Shown: positions 7,965 to 16,192, numbered from the stretch's first letter. The stretch is DNA of 26,967 nt from JABWBR01 sp036741235 (GCA_036741235.1 DAINSQ010000055.1:1-26967), one strand, 5' to 3'. Notes: a model not told the origin generated them from the letters alone. Numbers and translations: made by a program.

Positions 7965-7980
7965 TGTCTATGTTTGATGT
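7960..7980 (+). repeat. short direct repeat starting at the rlmB stop codon
   Basis: TTTGATGT occurs at 7960-7967, including the TGA stop of rlmB at 7962-7964, and again at 7973-7980. It is a two-copy repeat only, noted because other genes in the window also have stop codons inside direct repeats. Confidence 0.5.
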
Positions 7981-7996
7981 TAAATTATTAAGAAAT

Positions 7997-8121
7997 AACC
8001 CTTCATAACCCCTTCCCGACTTCCCTTTGGTCAGTACGGGACTCCCCCGACATTTAGTCGGGACTCACTTCGTTCGCTTTCAGTCGCATAACCCCTCATA
8101 ACCCTTCATAACCCTTCATAA
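7997..8121. repeat. CATAACCC-type 10-bp repeats interrupted by a hairpin element
   Basis: Units of the same 10-bp family as at 5151-5266 occur in the opposite orientation at about 7997-8014 and again at 8086-8121, where the units ACCCCTCATA, ACCCTTCATA and ACCCTTCATA end two bases before the ATG at 8123. The copies are separated by about 70 bases that contain a repeated GGGACTC and the hairpin at 8046-8062. The simplest reading is one array interrupted by a small palindromic element (inference). Confidence 0.85.
8046..8062. other. hairpin CCCGAC-loop-GTCGGG
   Basis: A perfect 6-bp stem (CCCGAC 8046-8051, GTCGGG 8057-8062) encloses a five-base loop downstream of rlmB. No T-run follows, so it is not a classical terminator. 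It may be the core of a small dispersed palindromic element, or may cap rlmB mRNA. Confidence 0.55.
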
Positions 8122-8122
8122 T

Positions 8123-9376
8123 ATGAAAAACCCACTCATCACCAACGACGCCGTCGTACTCGGCATTTTGCTGGCTGTATTGGCCGCCATTTTTATTACT
8201 TCGTCAAGTAAAAGCAAGGGGTGGCGCAACTTCTACAAATTTGTGCCGGCGCTTTTACTCTGTTACTTCGTGCCGGCGCTGCTTCGTTGGCCGTTTGGCC
8301 TGATTAGCGGCGATTTTTCACAGCTTGACGAAATGGCTGCCGACTACCTGCTGCCGGCCTGCCTGGTATTATTGTGCTTGAATATCGACTTCAAGGGCAT
8401 ACTCAACCTGGGGCCCAAAGCGCTTATCATGTTTTTGTCGGGCTCTATCGGCGTCATCCTCGGAGGTCCGATTGCCATGCTCATGGTGACCAGGCTGGCG
8501 CCGGGGCTTATTAGCGCGCCGCCCGACGAGTTGTGGCGGGGGCTGTCGACCATTGCCGGCAGTTGGATCGGCGGGGGCGCCAACCAATTGGCCATGAAAA
8601 ATATCTACCAGGTAAACGACAACCTGTTTGCTGTAGTGGTAGTCGTTGACGTGATCATGGCCAATATCTGGATGGGGTTGTTGCTCTATGGTGTTGGCAT
8701 TACGCGGCGCATCGACAATTGGTTGGGCGGCGATACCAAGGCTATTGACGAACTCAGGCACAAAGTGGAAGCTTACCAGGACAGCGTGATGCGCATACCT
8801 GCAACCACCGATATTTTTCTGATGCTGGCCGTGGCTTTCGGGGGCGTGGCATTTTCCAATTTGTGCGCCGACGCTATCGTGCCCGCACTCAGCAAGTATT
8901 CCGCAACGCTCGAAGCCTGGCGACTAACCGCGTTTAATTCCCGCTTTTTTTGGGTAGTGGTGCTTGCTACCTCGACAGGAATATTGCTTTCTTTTACAAA
9001 AGCGCGCCAACTCGAAGGCGTAGGAGCTTCTCGGTGGGGCAGTGTGTTTATCTATTTTTTGGTGGCTACCATCGGTATGAAAATGGATCTCGGGCAAGTA
9101 TTCAGCAACCTGGGACTTTTTGCCATTGGCTTCATCTGGATGTTCATCCATGTCGCCATTATGATAACAGTCGCCAAACTCATCAAAGCGCCGTTTTTCT
9201 TTATGGCCGTGGGCAGCCAGGCCAATATCGGCGGGGCGGCCTCCGCGTCTATTGTGGCCTCCGCTTTTAGCCCGGGGCTGGCCTCAGTAGGCGTGTTGCT
9301 GGCGGTGCTGGGTTATGCGCTGGGTACCTACGGCGGCATTATCTGCGCTATTTTGATGAAGGGGGCGGCGGGGTAG
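8123..9376 (+). CDS. DUF819 family integral membrane protein
   Basis: This 417-residue polytopic membrane protein has about ten or more hydrophobic segments. It matches the DUF819 (YjcL-like) family, with the core motif GSWIGGGANQLAMK (about 146-159) and near the C-terminus the related SQANIGGAASASIVAS (about 368-383). These two Gly-rich segments resemble the inverted-repeat halves of ion-coupled carriers, and DUF819 proteins are suspected transporters, but no substrate is established. The ATG at 8123 follows a 10-bp repeat array by two bases, leaving no visible Shine-Dalgarno sequence. The stop TAG is the first triplet of a TAGGTTG repeat. The gene follows rlmB on the same strand after 158 bases but need not share its transcript. 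Confidence 0.88.
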   Translation: MKNPLITNDAVVLGILLAVLAAIFITSSSKSKGWRNFYKFVPALLLCYFVPALLRWPFGLISGDFSQLDEMAADYLLPACLVLLCLNIDFKGILNLGPKALIMFLSGSIGVILGGPIAMLMVTRLAPGLISAPPDELWRGLSTIAGSWIGGGANQLAMKNIYQVNDNLFAVVVVVDVIMANIWMGLLLYGVGITRRIDNWLGGDTKAIDELRHKVEAYQDSVMRIPATTDIFLMLAVAFGGVAFSNLCADAIVPALSKYSATLEAWRLTAFNSRFFWVVVLATSTGILLSFTKARQLEGVGASRWGSVFIYFLVATIGMKMDLGQVFSNLGLFAIGFIWMFIHVAIMITVAKLIKAPFFFMAVGSQANIGGAASASIVASAFSPGLASVGVLLAVLGYALGTYGGIICAILMKGAAG

Positions 9377-9387
9377 GTTGTAGGTTT
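9374..9387 (+). repeat. TAGGTTG repeat, two units, anchored on the DUF819 stop codon
   Basis: TAGGTTG (9374-9380) is followed directly by TAGGTTT (9381-9387). The first TAG is the stop codon of the DUF819 gene. The same unit, again beginning at a stop codon, is found at 11498-11531 on the minus strand. The rest of 9388-9520 shows nothing I can name. Confidence 0.7.
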
Positions 9388-9520
9388 CAGACTTTATTTT
9401 TTTAACTGCTTCGGAGGGTTTAGCTGTAAGTTTAATTAACTAACCCCTAATGCTAAGAGCATGTTTGGACATTCGTCAATTGACTTCGTCGAATCTTCGA
9501 TTTGGCTGCAAACGGCAACA

Positions 9521-10486
9521 TCACTCCTCTTTCTCACCAACCGCTGCCCGCCGCAGCCGGTCATTAACAGCGCGGCCCAGGTCTTCTTCGGGCAGTAGTT
9601 CGGCCAGTATGATATCTACGGGCAGGCTGTCGAGGTAGCGCATGGCGCTGAAAAGCCGCCGGGCGGCTTCGCGGATATCTCCGGCGGGCGACAGGGTTAT
9701 TTGGTGGTCGGGGCTGACGGTGGGGAAGGAACTGGCAAATGACAATATGGCCAATTGTTTGTCAGAATGTTGGCGAATCATTGCATCTATATCACCCAGT
9801 ACTAGCGGAATACGGGGGGCGTAATGGCTTTTCAGCATGCCTGGCGCCAGGGGGTTGGAACTGGAATGGAGGCGCACTTCTACCGGGCCGATGAGGGCGG
9901 TAATAGCTTCTACGGCAATGCCGCCTTTGCGGTATACTACCGGCCTGCCCGATTCGTCCCAGCCTACAATCGTGCTTTCCAGTCCAATCTCGCAAGGCCC
10001 TCCATCCAGAATATAAGGGATTCTGTCGCCCAATTGATCGGCGACATGCTGGGCGGTAGTGGGGCTGATGTAGCCGAATGGATTCGCGCTGGGCGCCGCC
10101 AGGGGAAAAGGCAGCATCGCAAGCAGGGCATGCGTTAGCGGATGAGCCGGTATGCGAAGGGCGACAAGCGGCGAACCGGCGGTGACCAGATCGGGCATGA
10201 TGTCTTTTTTAGGCAATAAAAGCGTGAGCGGCCCGGGCATAAAAGCCTGGGCCAATTGCCGGGCCTCACCGGGCATATCGAGGCAATAGGCTTCAAGGCT
10301 TTCTGCGTCGGCCACATGTACGATCAAAGGATCGAAAGTTGGTCGCTGTTTAACCGAAAAGATTGCCGTCACTGCGCTTTCATCGAGGGCATTGCCCGCC
10401 AGGCCATAAACCGTTTCCGTGGGGATAGCTACCAATTGACCCGCCTTTAGCAAGGCTGCCGCCTGCTCGATTGATGCCCCGGTCAT
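9521..10486 (-). CDS. tsaC: L-threonylcarbamoyladenylate synthase (Sua5/YwlC type)
   Basis: This 321-residue cytosolic enzyme condenses L-threonine, bicarbonate and ATP to threonylcarbamoyl-AMP, the first step of tRNA t6A37 modification. The YrdC domain (about 1-200) shows IPTETVYGLAGNA (21-33), KQRPTFDPLIVHV (46-58), LRIPAHP, APSANPFGYISPTTAQHV and the GGPCEIGLESTIVG segment. The C-terminal Sua5 domain (about 210-321) begins with the family linker APGMLKSHYAPRIPL. The length and two-domain layout identify the Sua5 type rather than the short TsaC/YrdC type. The gene appears monocistronic; its 5' side abuts the scaffold gap region. Confidence 0.93.
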   Translation of the reverse strand: MTGASIEQAAALLKAGQLVAIPTETVYGLAGNALDESAVTAIFSVKQRPTFDPLIVHVADAESLEAYCLDMPGEARQLAQAFMPGPLTLLLPKKDIMPDLVTAGSPLVALRIPAHPLTHALLAMLPFPLAAPSANPFGYISPTTAQHVADQLGDRIPYILDGGPCEIGLESTIVGWDESGRPVVYRKGGIAVEAITALIGPVEVRLHSSSNPLAPGMLKSHYAPRIPLVLGDIDAMIRQHSDKQLAILSFASSFPTVSPDHQITLSPAGDIREAARRLFSAMRYLDSLPVDIILAELLPEEDLGRAVNDRLRRAAVGEKEE

Positions 10487-10556
10487 AGCTTTATTAGTGC
10501 GTAACTAATTGGTTAGGATAGCAGGGCGGGAAGAAGTATTTTATTCATTCCTCATT

Positions 10557-10566
10557 NNNNNNNNNN
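10557..10566. other. assembly gap (10 N)
   Basis: Ten N separate the upstream region of tsaC from the 3' end of the M48 protease gene. Ten is a common placeholder, so the true distance and any missing sequence are unknown. Confidence 0.99.
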
Positions 10567-11340
10567 GTCATACTCCGACTTGTTGTCTTTGGCGCCGGTG
10601 CAGGCCATCTCCTTGGCTTTACCCTCAATTTTCTGAACGCGGTTGCCCGGATCGGGGTGGGTACTCAGGAAAGCGGGGGGGGTGCCTTTGCCTTCGATTT
10701 TCTTGAAAAATCCGGCGGCGCCGTCAGCGTGGTAATCGGTGCCGCACATATAAATCACCGAATGCTCGTCGGCTTCCGTTTCGTGGGTGCGGCTAAACTG
10801 CAGGGATACCAGTCCCAGCGCGATTTGTTCGATCAAGCCGGGGTCGGATTTTCCGGTGGCGATAGAAGTGAGGGCCGACAGGCCGTAGATTTTGGTCATC
10901 TGGCGAGTTGAGTGACGCAGGGCTGCGTGAGCGATTTCGTGGCCCAGCACGCCCGCCAGTTGGTCTTCAGAATCCAGGAATTTGATCAACCCGGTGTACA
11001 CATAAATATAACCGCCGGGGGTGCAAAAAGCGTTGAGCGTGTTATTGTCATTGATAATTTTGACCTCCCAGGCAAACTCGTTGCGGTATTTTACCTTGCC
11101 TGTGTTAAGCAATTTGGTGGTAATGCCGCGCACATAGCGATACACTTCTTCGTTGCCGCTTTCGGGCAAAATAGGGTACGTTTTGGTGTCGCTCGCTATT
11201 TCTTTGGCCACCTGCCTGCCCAACTCTATATCCTGCTGGGGTGTAAAAAGGTTGAAACCGCCGCCGCTATCGCTGGATTTACAGCCCGAAAATGAAAGTA
11301 CGACAGCCAGCGAAAAGGCGGAAAGGAGTAGTTGCTTCAT
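10567..11340 (-). CDS. M48 family metalloprotease lipoprotein, 3' end lost in gap
   Basis: 258 residues are visible. A signal peptide ends in SFSGC with Cys20 as the lipidation site, so the protein is membrane-anchored in the envelope. The zinc protease motif HEIAH is at 134-138 and the third zinc ligand region HETEADEHS is at 186-194, both intact. The segment LNAFCTPGGYIYVYTGLI (102-119) is typical of BepA/YcaL/LoiP-like M48 proteases, which act in outer-membrane protein quality control. STHPDPGNRVQKI (226-238) marks the end of the catalytic domain, so probably only a short C-terminal tail is missing. In the 5' leader, CCCGT and ACGGG (11372-11386) can pair into a small hairpin. The exact role is inferred from the family. 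Confidence 0.88.
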
Positions 11341-11497
11341 ACTATTTCGAATTCAATTCAATGATGAAATACCCGTAAATAACGGGATCTAAAGAAAAAT
11401 ATTGATGAATAAATGCTAAAGTTTTATTAATGCTTCGCGGTTTAGTAATTCCGGAGAACGCCTGCGGTTAGTTTAGCGATAGGGTTTAGTTTTACCC

Positions 11498-11531
11498 CAA
11501 CCTACAACTACAACCTACAACCTACAACCTA
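11498..11531 (-). repeat. TAGGTTG tandem repeat anchored on a stop codon
   Basis: On the minus strand the TAG stop of the upstream gene (11531-11529) opens three perfect TAGGTTG units (11531-11511). A shortened TAGTTG (11510-11505) and another TAGGTTG (11504-11498) follow. The array lies between this stop and the leader of the M48 gene; 11341-11497 otherwise holds only an AT-rich leader. Confidence 0.9.
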
Positions 11532-11984
11532 CACCCCCTTCCCCGCCAGTCTGGCCTTCAAAGCCGGGTGTTCCAGCCAGAAGTCTTCATATAGCCGGGT
11601 ACTTGCCACAAAAGAAAAGCGTTTGCCAAAACTTCCGGGGGCTTTAAGCTCGATAGTAACGATTTTCAGTCCTGCAAATTGACTCTCATAGATAGCCGCC
11701 ACATCGGAAAATGGGTATTGAAAGTGCTTGAAATAATTGGTCACAAACAAATGATCGGCAGAAAATTCGACCCGTTTCAGGCGCATCAGGGTTAGGGCGA
11801 ACATTGCCAGGCCGCTCACAAAAAACAGCAGCACGCCGAGGCGAAAAGGCCCGCCGGGGATATTGCCGTAATAGGCGGCTTTATTGGCCCACACTGCCGC
11901 CGTCACGGCGCCGAAAAAGACGATCCAGAAAGTGGGCACAAAAATTTTCAGAAAAATCGTAGCGTTGGTCGAAACCCTTTGCAT
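11529..11984 (-). CDS. small membrane protein with PH-like domain
   Basis: This 151-residue protein has two membrane segments (about 10-30 and 47-68). A soluble domain follows with strand-rich sequence starting VEFSADHLFVTNYFKHFQYPFSDVAAI, which looks like a bacterial PH-type (bPH) domain, although the match is by feel only. No catalytic motif is visible. The gene lies 30 bases after the tatC stop on the same strand, so it is probably co-transcribed with tatC. Its stop codon is part of a 7-bp tandem repeat. Function unknown. Confidence 0.75.
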   Translation of the reverse strand: MQRVSTNATIFLKIFVPTFWIVFFGAVTAAVWANKAAYYGNIPGGPFRLGVLLFFVSGLAMFALTLMRLKRVEFSADHLFVTNYFKHFQYPFSDVAAIYESQFAGLKIVTIELKAPGSFGKRFSFVASTRLYEDFWLEHPALKARLAGKGV

Positions 11985-12014
11985 GTAAGAATATAATAGT
12001 TCAAAAAAACAAAA

Positions 12015-12917
12015 TCACTCCAATTCCGCCTCGTGCAGGCGATAAGCCCGGCGCGCCACATAAATACTGAGTTCATACAAAATAAACAACGGCCCCGCCA
12101 CCAGCAACTGACTGGCCACATCGGGCGGGGTAATCACCGCCGCCACGATCAGAATACCCACTACTGAATGCCGCCGGTATTCGCGCATCGTTTCGGGCGT
12201 AAGGAGCCCTACACGCGCCAGGAAATAGACGACCACCGGCAATTCAAATACGAGTCCGGTGGGTAGTGTAAACATGATCATATAGTTGATCAGCGAATTG
12301 AGCATGGGAATATTTTCCACACCAGGAATAGTAAAGCTGGTGAGGAAGCTGATGGCGAATGGCGCAATGCCGAAATAGCCGAAAAACACGCCCGACAAAA
12401 ACAAAAAGCTGCAAATAAACACTACGCCGCGGGCAGCATTACGTTCTTTACTATACAGACCGGGGCTGACAAAACGCCAGAATTCCCAGAATACATAGGG
12501 AAAAGCAATGACAAACCCGGCGATAAAACTCACTTTGATGGCCGTGAGAAAAGCTTCGGCGAAACCCACCGCCTGGGTAGTAAATTCCGGCGGACCGAAA
12601 CAAAGCGTATCCTGGGCGCCCAGCGATTTGCCCAACCAGCAATAAAAGCGATAAGAAATAAAATCGCGGCGGGTAGGCGCAAATATGATATTTTCGAATA
12701 TCCAGGCGTTCACAAAAAACAATCCGATACCCAGGACGCTAATAGCCGTCACCGACCGGACGATATGACTTCGCAATTCGTCGAGGTGCTCGAGGAAAGT
12801 CATCTCCTTGCCGCTATCGGCCTCCGGTTTTTTTTCTGCCTTTTTCCTCCTGGGCCAGAAACGCCGCTTGGGCTTTTTCTGCTCTTTTTCGTCCGCGTGA
12901 AGTTGATCCAATGGCAT
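12015..12917 (-). CDS. tatC: Sec-independent protein translocase TatC
   Basis: This 300-residue protein is the inner-membrane core receptor of the twin-arginine export pathway, which recognises the RR signal peptide of folded cargo. It shows the TatC start motif MTFLEHLDELRSHI (39-52), Glu121 in the first periplasmic-loop region (AEAFLTAIKVS), the conserved Pro140, and FWRFVSPGLYSKERN (146-160), with six membrane segments ending near 285. A highly basic extension of about 38 residues (Lys/Arg-rich) precedes the conserved start, as seen in other Bacteroidota. The usual partner tatA/tatB is not in this window. The gene is divergent from the OmpA-family gene and probably shares its transcript with the PH-like gene downstream. 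Confidence 0.95.
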   Translation of the reverse strand: MPLDQLHADEKEQKKPKRRFWPRRKKAEKKPEADSGKEMTFLEHLDELRSHIVRSVTAISVLGIGLFFVNAWIFENIIFAPTRRDFISYRFYCWLGKSLGAQDTLCFGPPEFTTQAVGFAEAFLTAIKVSFIAGFVIAFPYVFWEFWRFVSPGLYSKERNAARGVVFICSFLFLSGVFFGYFGIAPFAISFLTSFTIPGVENIPMLNSLINYMIMFTLPTGLVFELPVVVYFLARVGLLTPETMREYRRHSVVGILIVAAVITPPDVASQLLVAGPLFILYELSIYVARRAYRLHEAELE

Positions 12918-13011
12918 AGCTGTATTTGCTTTCCTACTATGATTGCCGTATGCGACTTGCGTTTAACAGCGTCGCGTTTACGTTTGCCGTGGGTTTGGCG
13001 CAAATGAAAGA

Positions 13012-13019
13012 CAAAAGTA
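13012..13019 (-). promoter_or_regulatory. possible -7 element upstream of tatC
   Basis: TACTTTTG on the minus strand matches TAnnTTTG exactly, 95 bases before the tatC ATG. No well-spaced -33 element is visible, so this is weak. The rest of the divergent region 12918-13149 shows no other named site. Confidence 0.25.
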
Positions 13020-13149
13020 GCAAATTATGTGGCGTTGCCCTATACAATTGCGCCGGCACGCTTTTTTTTATGATACAAAAATGAGCATAATGCGTAAAAT
13101 GTTTACTTTTATACGCAAAGTGGGTTTTCCCCATGTAATGAGCTAGCTT

Positions 13150-14025
13150 ATGAGGACCGCTGCCTTTGTTGTATTTCTTGTCTTTTGCGCTTATGCCCTG
13201 GCGGCGCGCTGGTATTTCGTTTGTGAAATCAGGGGCCTTTGCGGCAAGGCGACGCCGAAAGCCGCGGAAGAAGACATCAGGCCCAAAACGCTGGAAGTGC
13301 GCGAAGGCGATACTGTTCTGCTAAGCGGTTATGATCATTTTGCATTCGACTCCGCCGGCGTAGCTCCACGGCTCAATACCAACAATACGGCATTGCTCGA
13401 TACCCTGGCCGCCCTGATGATGCAGGACACCAACCGCAGGCTTACCATCACCGGCTTGTACCGGCCCGGCGAAAAAGATATTCGCCCCGGCGGCTTTTTT
13501 GAAAATATCGGCATAGCGCGCGCCGACCGGCTCCGCCGCCTGCTTATGCAGCGCGGATTGCCCGAGCGGTATATGTCGCTCGACCAGGCCGCAGGCGTCG
13601 ACAGCGACCTGCGCGAGCCCGCCCGCTTCGAATTGTACCGCCCCGCCGGCATTCCCGAAGGTTATGAAAAGGTGCAGTTTGTTTTTACCAATATGACTTT
13701 TTCCGACGCCAATTTTGCCTATAACTCCGACGAGTTCAAACCCGGCGACGCTTTTATCGCTTATGCCGATTCTGTGAAAACCTTCCTGGAATTGCAACCC
13801 GAAAAAACGCTGACTATCGTAGGGCATACCGACAATGTGGGCTCCGACAAATACAACCTCAAACTCGGCATGCGCCGCGCTATAAATGCGCGACAGTATT
13901 TTACCGATTTGGGCGTCAAATCTAAAATTGAAGTCAAATCAATGGGTAAAACCCGCCCGGCAGCCACTAATGATACGCCCGAAGGCCGCCAAAAAAACCG
14001 CAGGGTGAATTTTATTCTGGAATAA
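13150..14025 (+). CDS. OmpA-family protein with a second, degenerate OmpA-like half
   Basis: This 291-residue protein starts with one N-terminal hydrophobic segment (about 4-20), either a signal peptide or an anchor. Residues about 175-291 form a standard OmpA C-terminal peptidoglycan-binding domain, with IVGHTDNVGSDKYNLKLGMRRA (223-244) and the C-terminal GRQKNRRVNF (279-288); the Asp and Arg that contact diaminopimelate are in place. Residues about 60-165 look like a diverged copy of the same fold: FAFDSAGVAPRLN matches the FAYNSDEFKPGD segment, and a strand LTITGLYRPGE then IGIARADRLRRLLMQRGL matches the GHTDN and RRAINARQYF parts, with the binding Asp/Arg lost. It is the first of two co-directional genes (13-base gap). 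It probably links the envelope to peptidoglycan. Confidence 0.88.
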   Translation: MRTAAFVVFLVFCAYALAARWYFVCEIRGLCGKATPKAAEEDIRPKTLEVREGDTVLLSGYDHFAFDSAGVAPRLNTNNTALLDTLAALMMQDTNRRLTITGLYRPGEKDIRPGGFFENIGIARADRLRRLLMQRGLPERYMSLDQAAGVDSDLREPARFELYRPAGIPEGYEKVQFVFTNMTFSDANFAYNSDEFKPGDAFIAYADSVKTFLELQPEKTLTIVGHTDNVGSDKYNLKLGMRRAINARQYFTDLGVKSKIEVKSMGKTRPAATNDTPEGRQKNRRVNFILE

Positions 14026-14038
14026 TCACAATATCGAT

Positions 14039-15253
14039 ATGGATAATTTTTTCTCTGGATTTAATACCACTGACAGCTACGCTATTCTTTTTATGTTGCT
14101 GCTGGCATTCCTTTTCGGGCTTGTCGTCGGGCTCCTCCTCCGGGGCCGGCGTATCAAAGCCCTCAAAGCCGAACGGGACGCCGCCGCCGAAAAAACGGCC
14201 CTCGCCGAAGCCGAGTTGGCCGGCGTACGCGAACAACTGGCGCTGAAAGACGCCGATTTGAAACGCCTTGAACTCGAAATGGCAGAGCTGAATAGCAAAA
14301 TAGCCCGCCACGACGAAGAAAAGAACAAACTCTACTACGAAATACACCAACTCAACGCCCTGGTAGAAAGCCAGCAAGCCACTGCCAAGGAATTTCAGGC
14401 CATCGTAGACAACCTGGAATCGCAACTCACGGCCTCGCGTTCCACCCAGGAACAACTCCAGGCCACGCTCGACAAAGAAGACGAGAGTGTGGAAAACCTG
14501 GCCGCTATGCAGAGTTTCTACAACGCATCGCGCATGCGCATGGACGCAATAGAGGAAAAACTGCAACTGCTGGAAGCAGAAAATACGGACTTGCGCCGGT
14601 CGCTCGCCGAACTCAAACCTGCCGCCGCCGCCTCGGCTTCATCCGCCCCGATGATCGCCTTTTCGCTCGAAGAAGAACCCGAAGAAGAAATTTATGAGCC
14701 GGGCGGCAAGGATGTGTTACGCGAAAAAATTGTGATTGAAAACCCGCCCAAGGACGACCTGTCGCTCATTAAAGGCGTGGGGCCGTTTTTGGAACACCAA
14801 CTCAATACGCTCGGTATTTTTACTTATGAACAAATCAGCCGGTGGGATGAAGCTGAAATCAACCGGGTGACGCAACAAATGGGCTATTTCCCCGGGCGCA
14901 TTGAAAAAGACGACTGGGTGGGCCAGTCGCGCCGCCTATTGCAGATCAAACAAGAACACCCCTGGGCGCTTCAGCCGCTGGGTATCAATAGTACCGATAC
15001 TTCCAACCTGAAGATCATCGAGGGCATCGGCCCCAAGATCGAGGCCTTGCTCAAAGAAGCGGGCATCGACACCTGGGAAGAACTTGCCGATACCGCCGCC
15101 GGGCGACTCAGCGAGTTGCTGGAAGCCGCCGGCGACGCTTATCGCATGCATGACCCAACTTCCTGGCCCATGCAGGCCCGCATGGCGGCCAACGGCCAGT
15201 GGGACTTGCTGCGCGAATATCAGGAAGAACTCAAAGGGGGCAGGATTGTATAA
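14039..15253 (+). CDS. membrane-anchored coiled-coil protein with two helix-hairpin-helix units
   Basis: This 404-residue protein starts with a membrane segment at about 15-34, followed by the basic RGRRIKALKAER. A long coiled coil of Glu/Ala/Leu-rich heptads covers about 40-192. An acidic linker follows (about 205-235), then two helix-hairpin-helix-like units: LSLIKGVGPFLEHQLNTLGI (241-260) and LKIIEGIGPKIEALLKEAGI (324-343). The second ends in a segment with HDPTSWPMQARMAANGQWDLL. Such HhH units resemble those of RecA/L21-associated and LapA-like proteins and may bind DNA or act as protein-interaction modules. The membrane anchor makes a classical DNA repair role unlikely. It sits 13 bases after the OmpA-family gene, so they are probably one operon. 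Function unknown. Confidence 0.82.
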   Translation: MDNFFSGFNTTDSYAILFMLLLAFLFGLVVGLLLRGRRIKALKAERDAAAEKTALAEAELAGVREQLALKDADLKRLELEMAELNSKIARHDEEKNKLYYEIHQLNALVESQQATAKEFQAIVDNLESQLTASRSTQEQLQATLDKEDESVENLAAMQSFYNASRMRMDAIEEKLQLLEAENTDLRRSLAELKPAAAASASSAPMIAFSLEEEPEEEIYEPGGKDVLREKIVIENPPKDDLSLIKGVGPFLEHQLNTLGIFTYEQISRWDEAEINRVTQQMGYFPGRIEKDDWVGQSRRLLQIKQEHPWALQPLGINSTDTSNLKIIEGIGPKIEALLKEAGIDTWEELADTAAGRLSELLEAAGDAYRMHDPTSWPMQARMAANGQWDLLREYQEELKGGRIV

Positions 15254-15259
15254 GCCGGT

Positions 15260-15994
15260 TTATCCGTTATCTTCGGGGTTGTGGCGCAGCAGAAGCGCAG
15301 TGGCCATCGAGGCTACCGTGAGGCGCACCTCGGGGTCGAGGTCGTTGCGCAGCCGCACTTCGCCCCTGTTGACAAGCGATACCGCGCCCAGCGTTTTCCC
15401 ATCCATTCGGAATTCAAAGCCGTAAACCGTAGGCAGGTTCATCCACTCGGGCTGGCCTTCCAATTCGCGCAGGGCCACCAGTTCGATCCTTTTGCTGCCG
15501 CTGTAGGCAAAACCCGCTGTAGCTTCGCGGAAGAAATGCCCGTCGGGGTGGTAGATGACAAAATTCCAGGGTTTCCCGGAATCGGCAGAGATGATTACGC
15601 CTGCAAAATAGTTGCGGTATTTGAGCGGAATGGAGAAAAAGTCGGTGATCAGGGGCAAGTCGGTGCGCTCAAATTTGCTCACACAAGCCACCGTCGCAGA
15701 GCTGCCGTCAGGGGTAAATTGCTCAAAGCGAATTTTTTGACGGGCGGCCTGAAAGCGCAGCACAAAGGGAATATCGTAACCCGAGGTCCAGCCCCGCCTT
15801 ACTTTGCCTGTTTTGTACGGACCGTATGAGATGACCTGTCCTATTTGCAGGCCCATCCGGCCTTTTACGGGCATTATGCTGATTTGCTCGGATGGTTGGA
15901 GTGATTCGGGCACAAGCACCCGGGCCGGCCGGCAAGCCGCAAAGCTCAACAAGGAAACACTCAGAATGGCAATCGCATTTTTCATGACTGACAT
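15260..15994 (-). CDS. lipoprotein of unknown function
   Basis: This 244-residue protein has a signal peptide ending in LLSFAAC (Cys21). An alternative start at Met4 (15985) gives the same mature protein. The body is rich in predicted strands and contains no motif I recognise; a GYDIPFVLRFQAARQKIRFEQF segment and two WNFVIYHPDGHFF-like stretches stand out. It converges with the coiled-coil gene on the other strand with only six bases between the stops. I cannot assign a family. Confidence 0.75.
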   Translation of the reverse strand: MSVMKNAIAILSVSLLSFAACRPARVLVPESLQPSEQISIMPVKGRMGLQIGQVISYGPYKTGKVRRGWTSGYDIPFVLRFQAARQKIRFEQFTPDGSSATVACVSKFERTDLPLITDFFSIPLKYRNYFAGVIISADSGKPWNFVIYHPDGHFFREATAGFAYSGSKRIELVALRELEGQPEWMNLPTVYGFEFRMDGKTLGAVSLVNRGEVRLRNDLDPEVRLTVASMATALLLRHNPEDNG

Positions 15995-16163
15995 ATTTTC
16001 GGGTGAAGAATTTTACCCTTTATATGCCGGAAGTATACACCCCCGGAAAAATAAGCGGCAGGTTAAGAAGATTTTAACGTTCTCCGTTATACTCCGGGGT
16101 AAAAAACAGCGCTCCGCCCCCGTTCTGCGCAACTCAGCGCATAACTCCTTTAACTCGGCGGTA

Positions 16164-16192
16164 CAAAAATGGGGAGCCAAGGCCGGACTCCC
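16164..16192 (-). terminator. Rho-independent terminator after the methyltransferase-lipoprotein pair
   Basis: On the minus strand GGGAGTC (16192-16186), a seven-base loop, and GGCTCCC (16178-16172) form a 7-bp stem with one G-U pair. CA and five T (16169-16165) follow. It lies 68 bases beyond the stop at 16260. The remainder of 15995-16259 shows nothing else I can name. Confidence 0.55.

Noticed and set aside
8046..8062. Hairpin after rlmB as a Rho-independent terminator
   Set aside because: No T-run follows the stem on either strand, so it is listed only as a hairpin.
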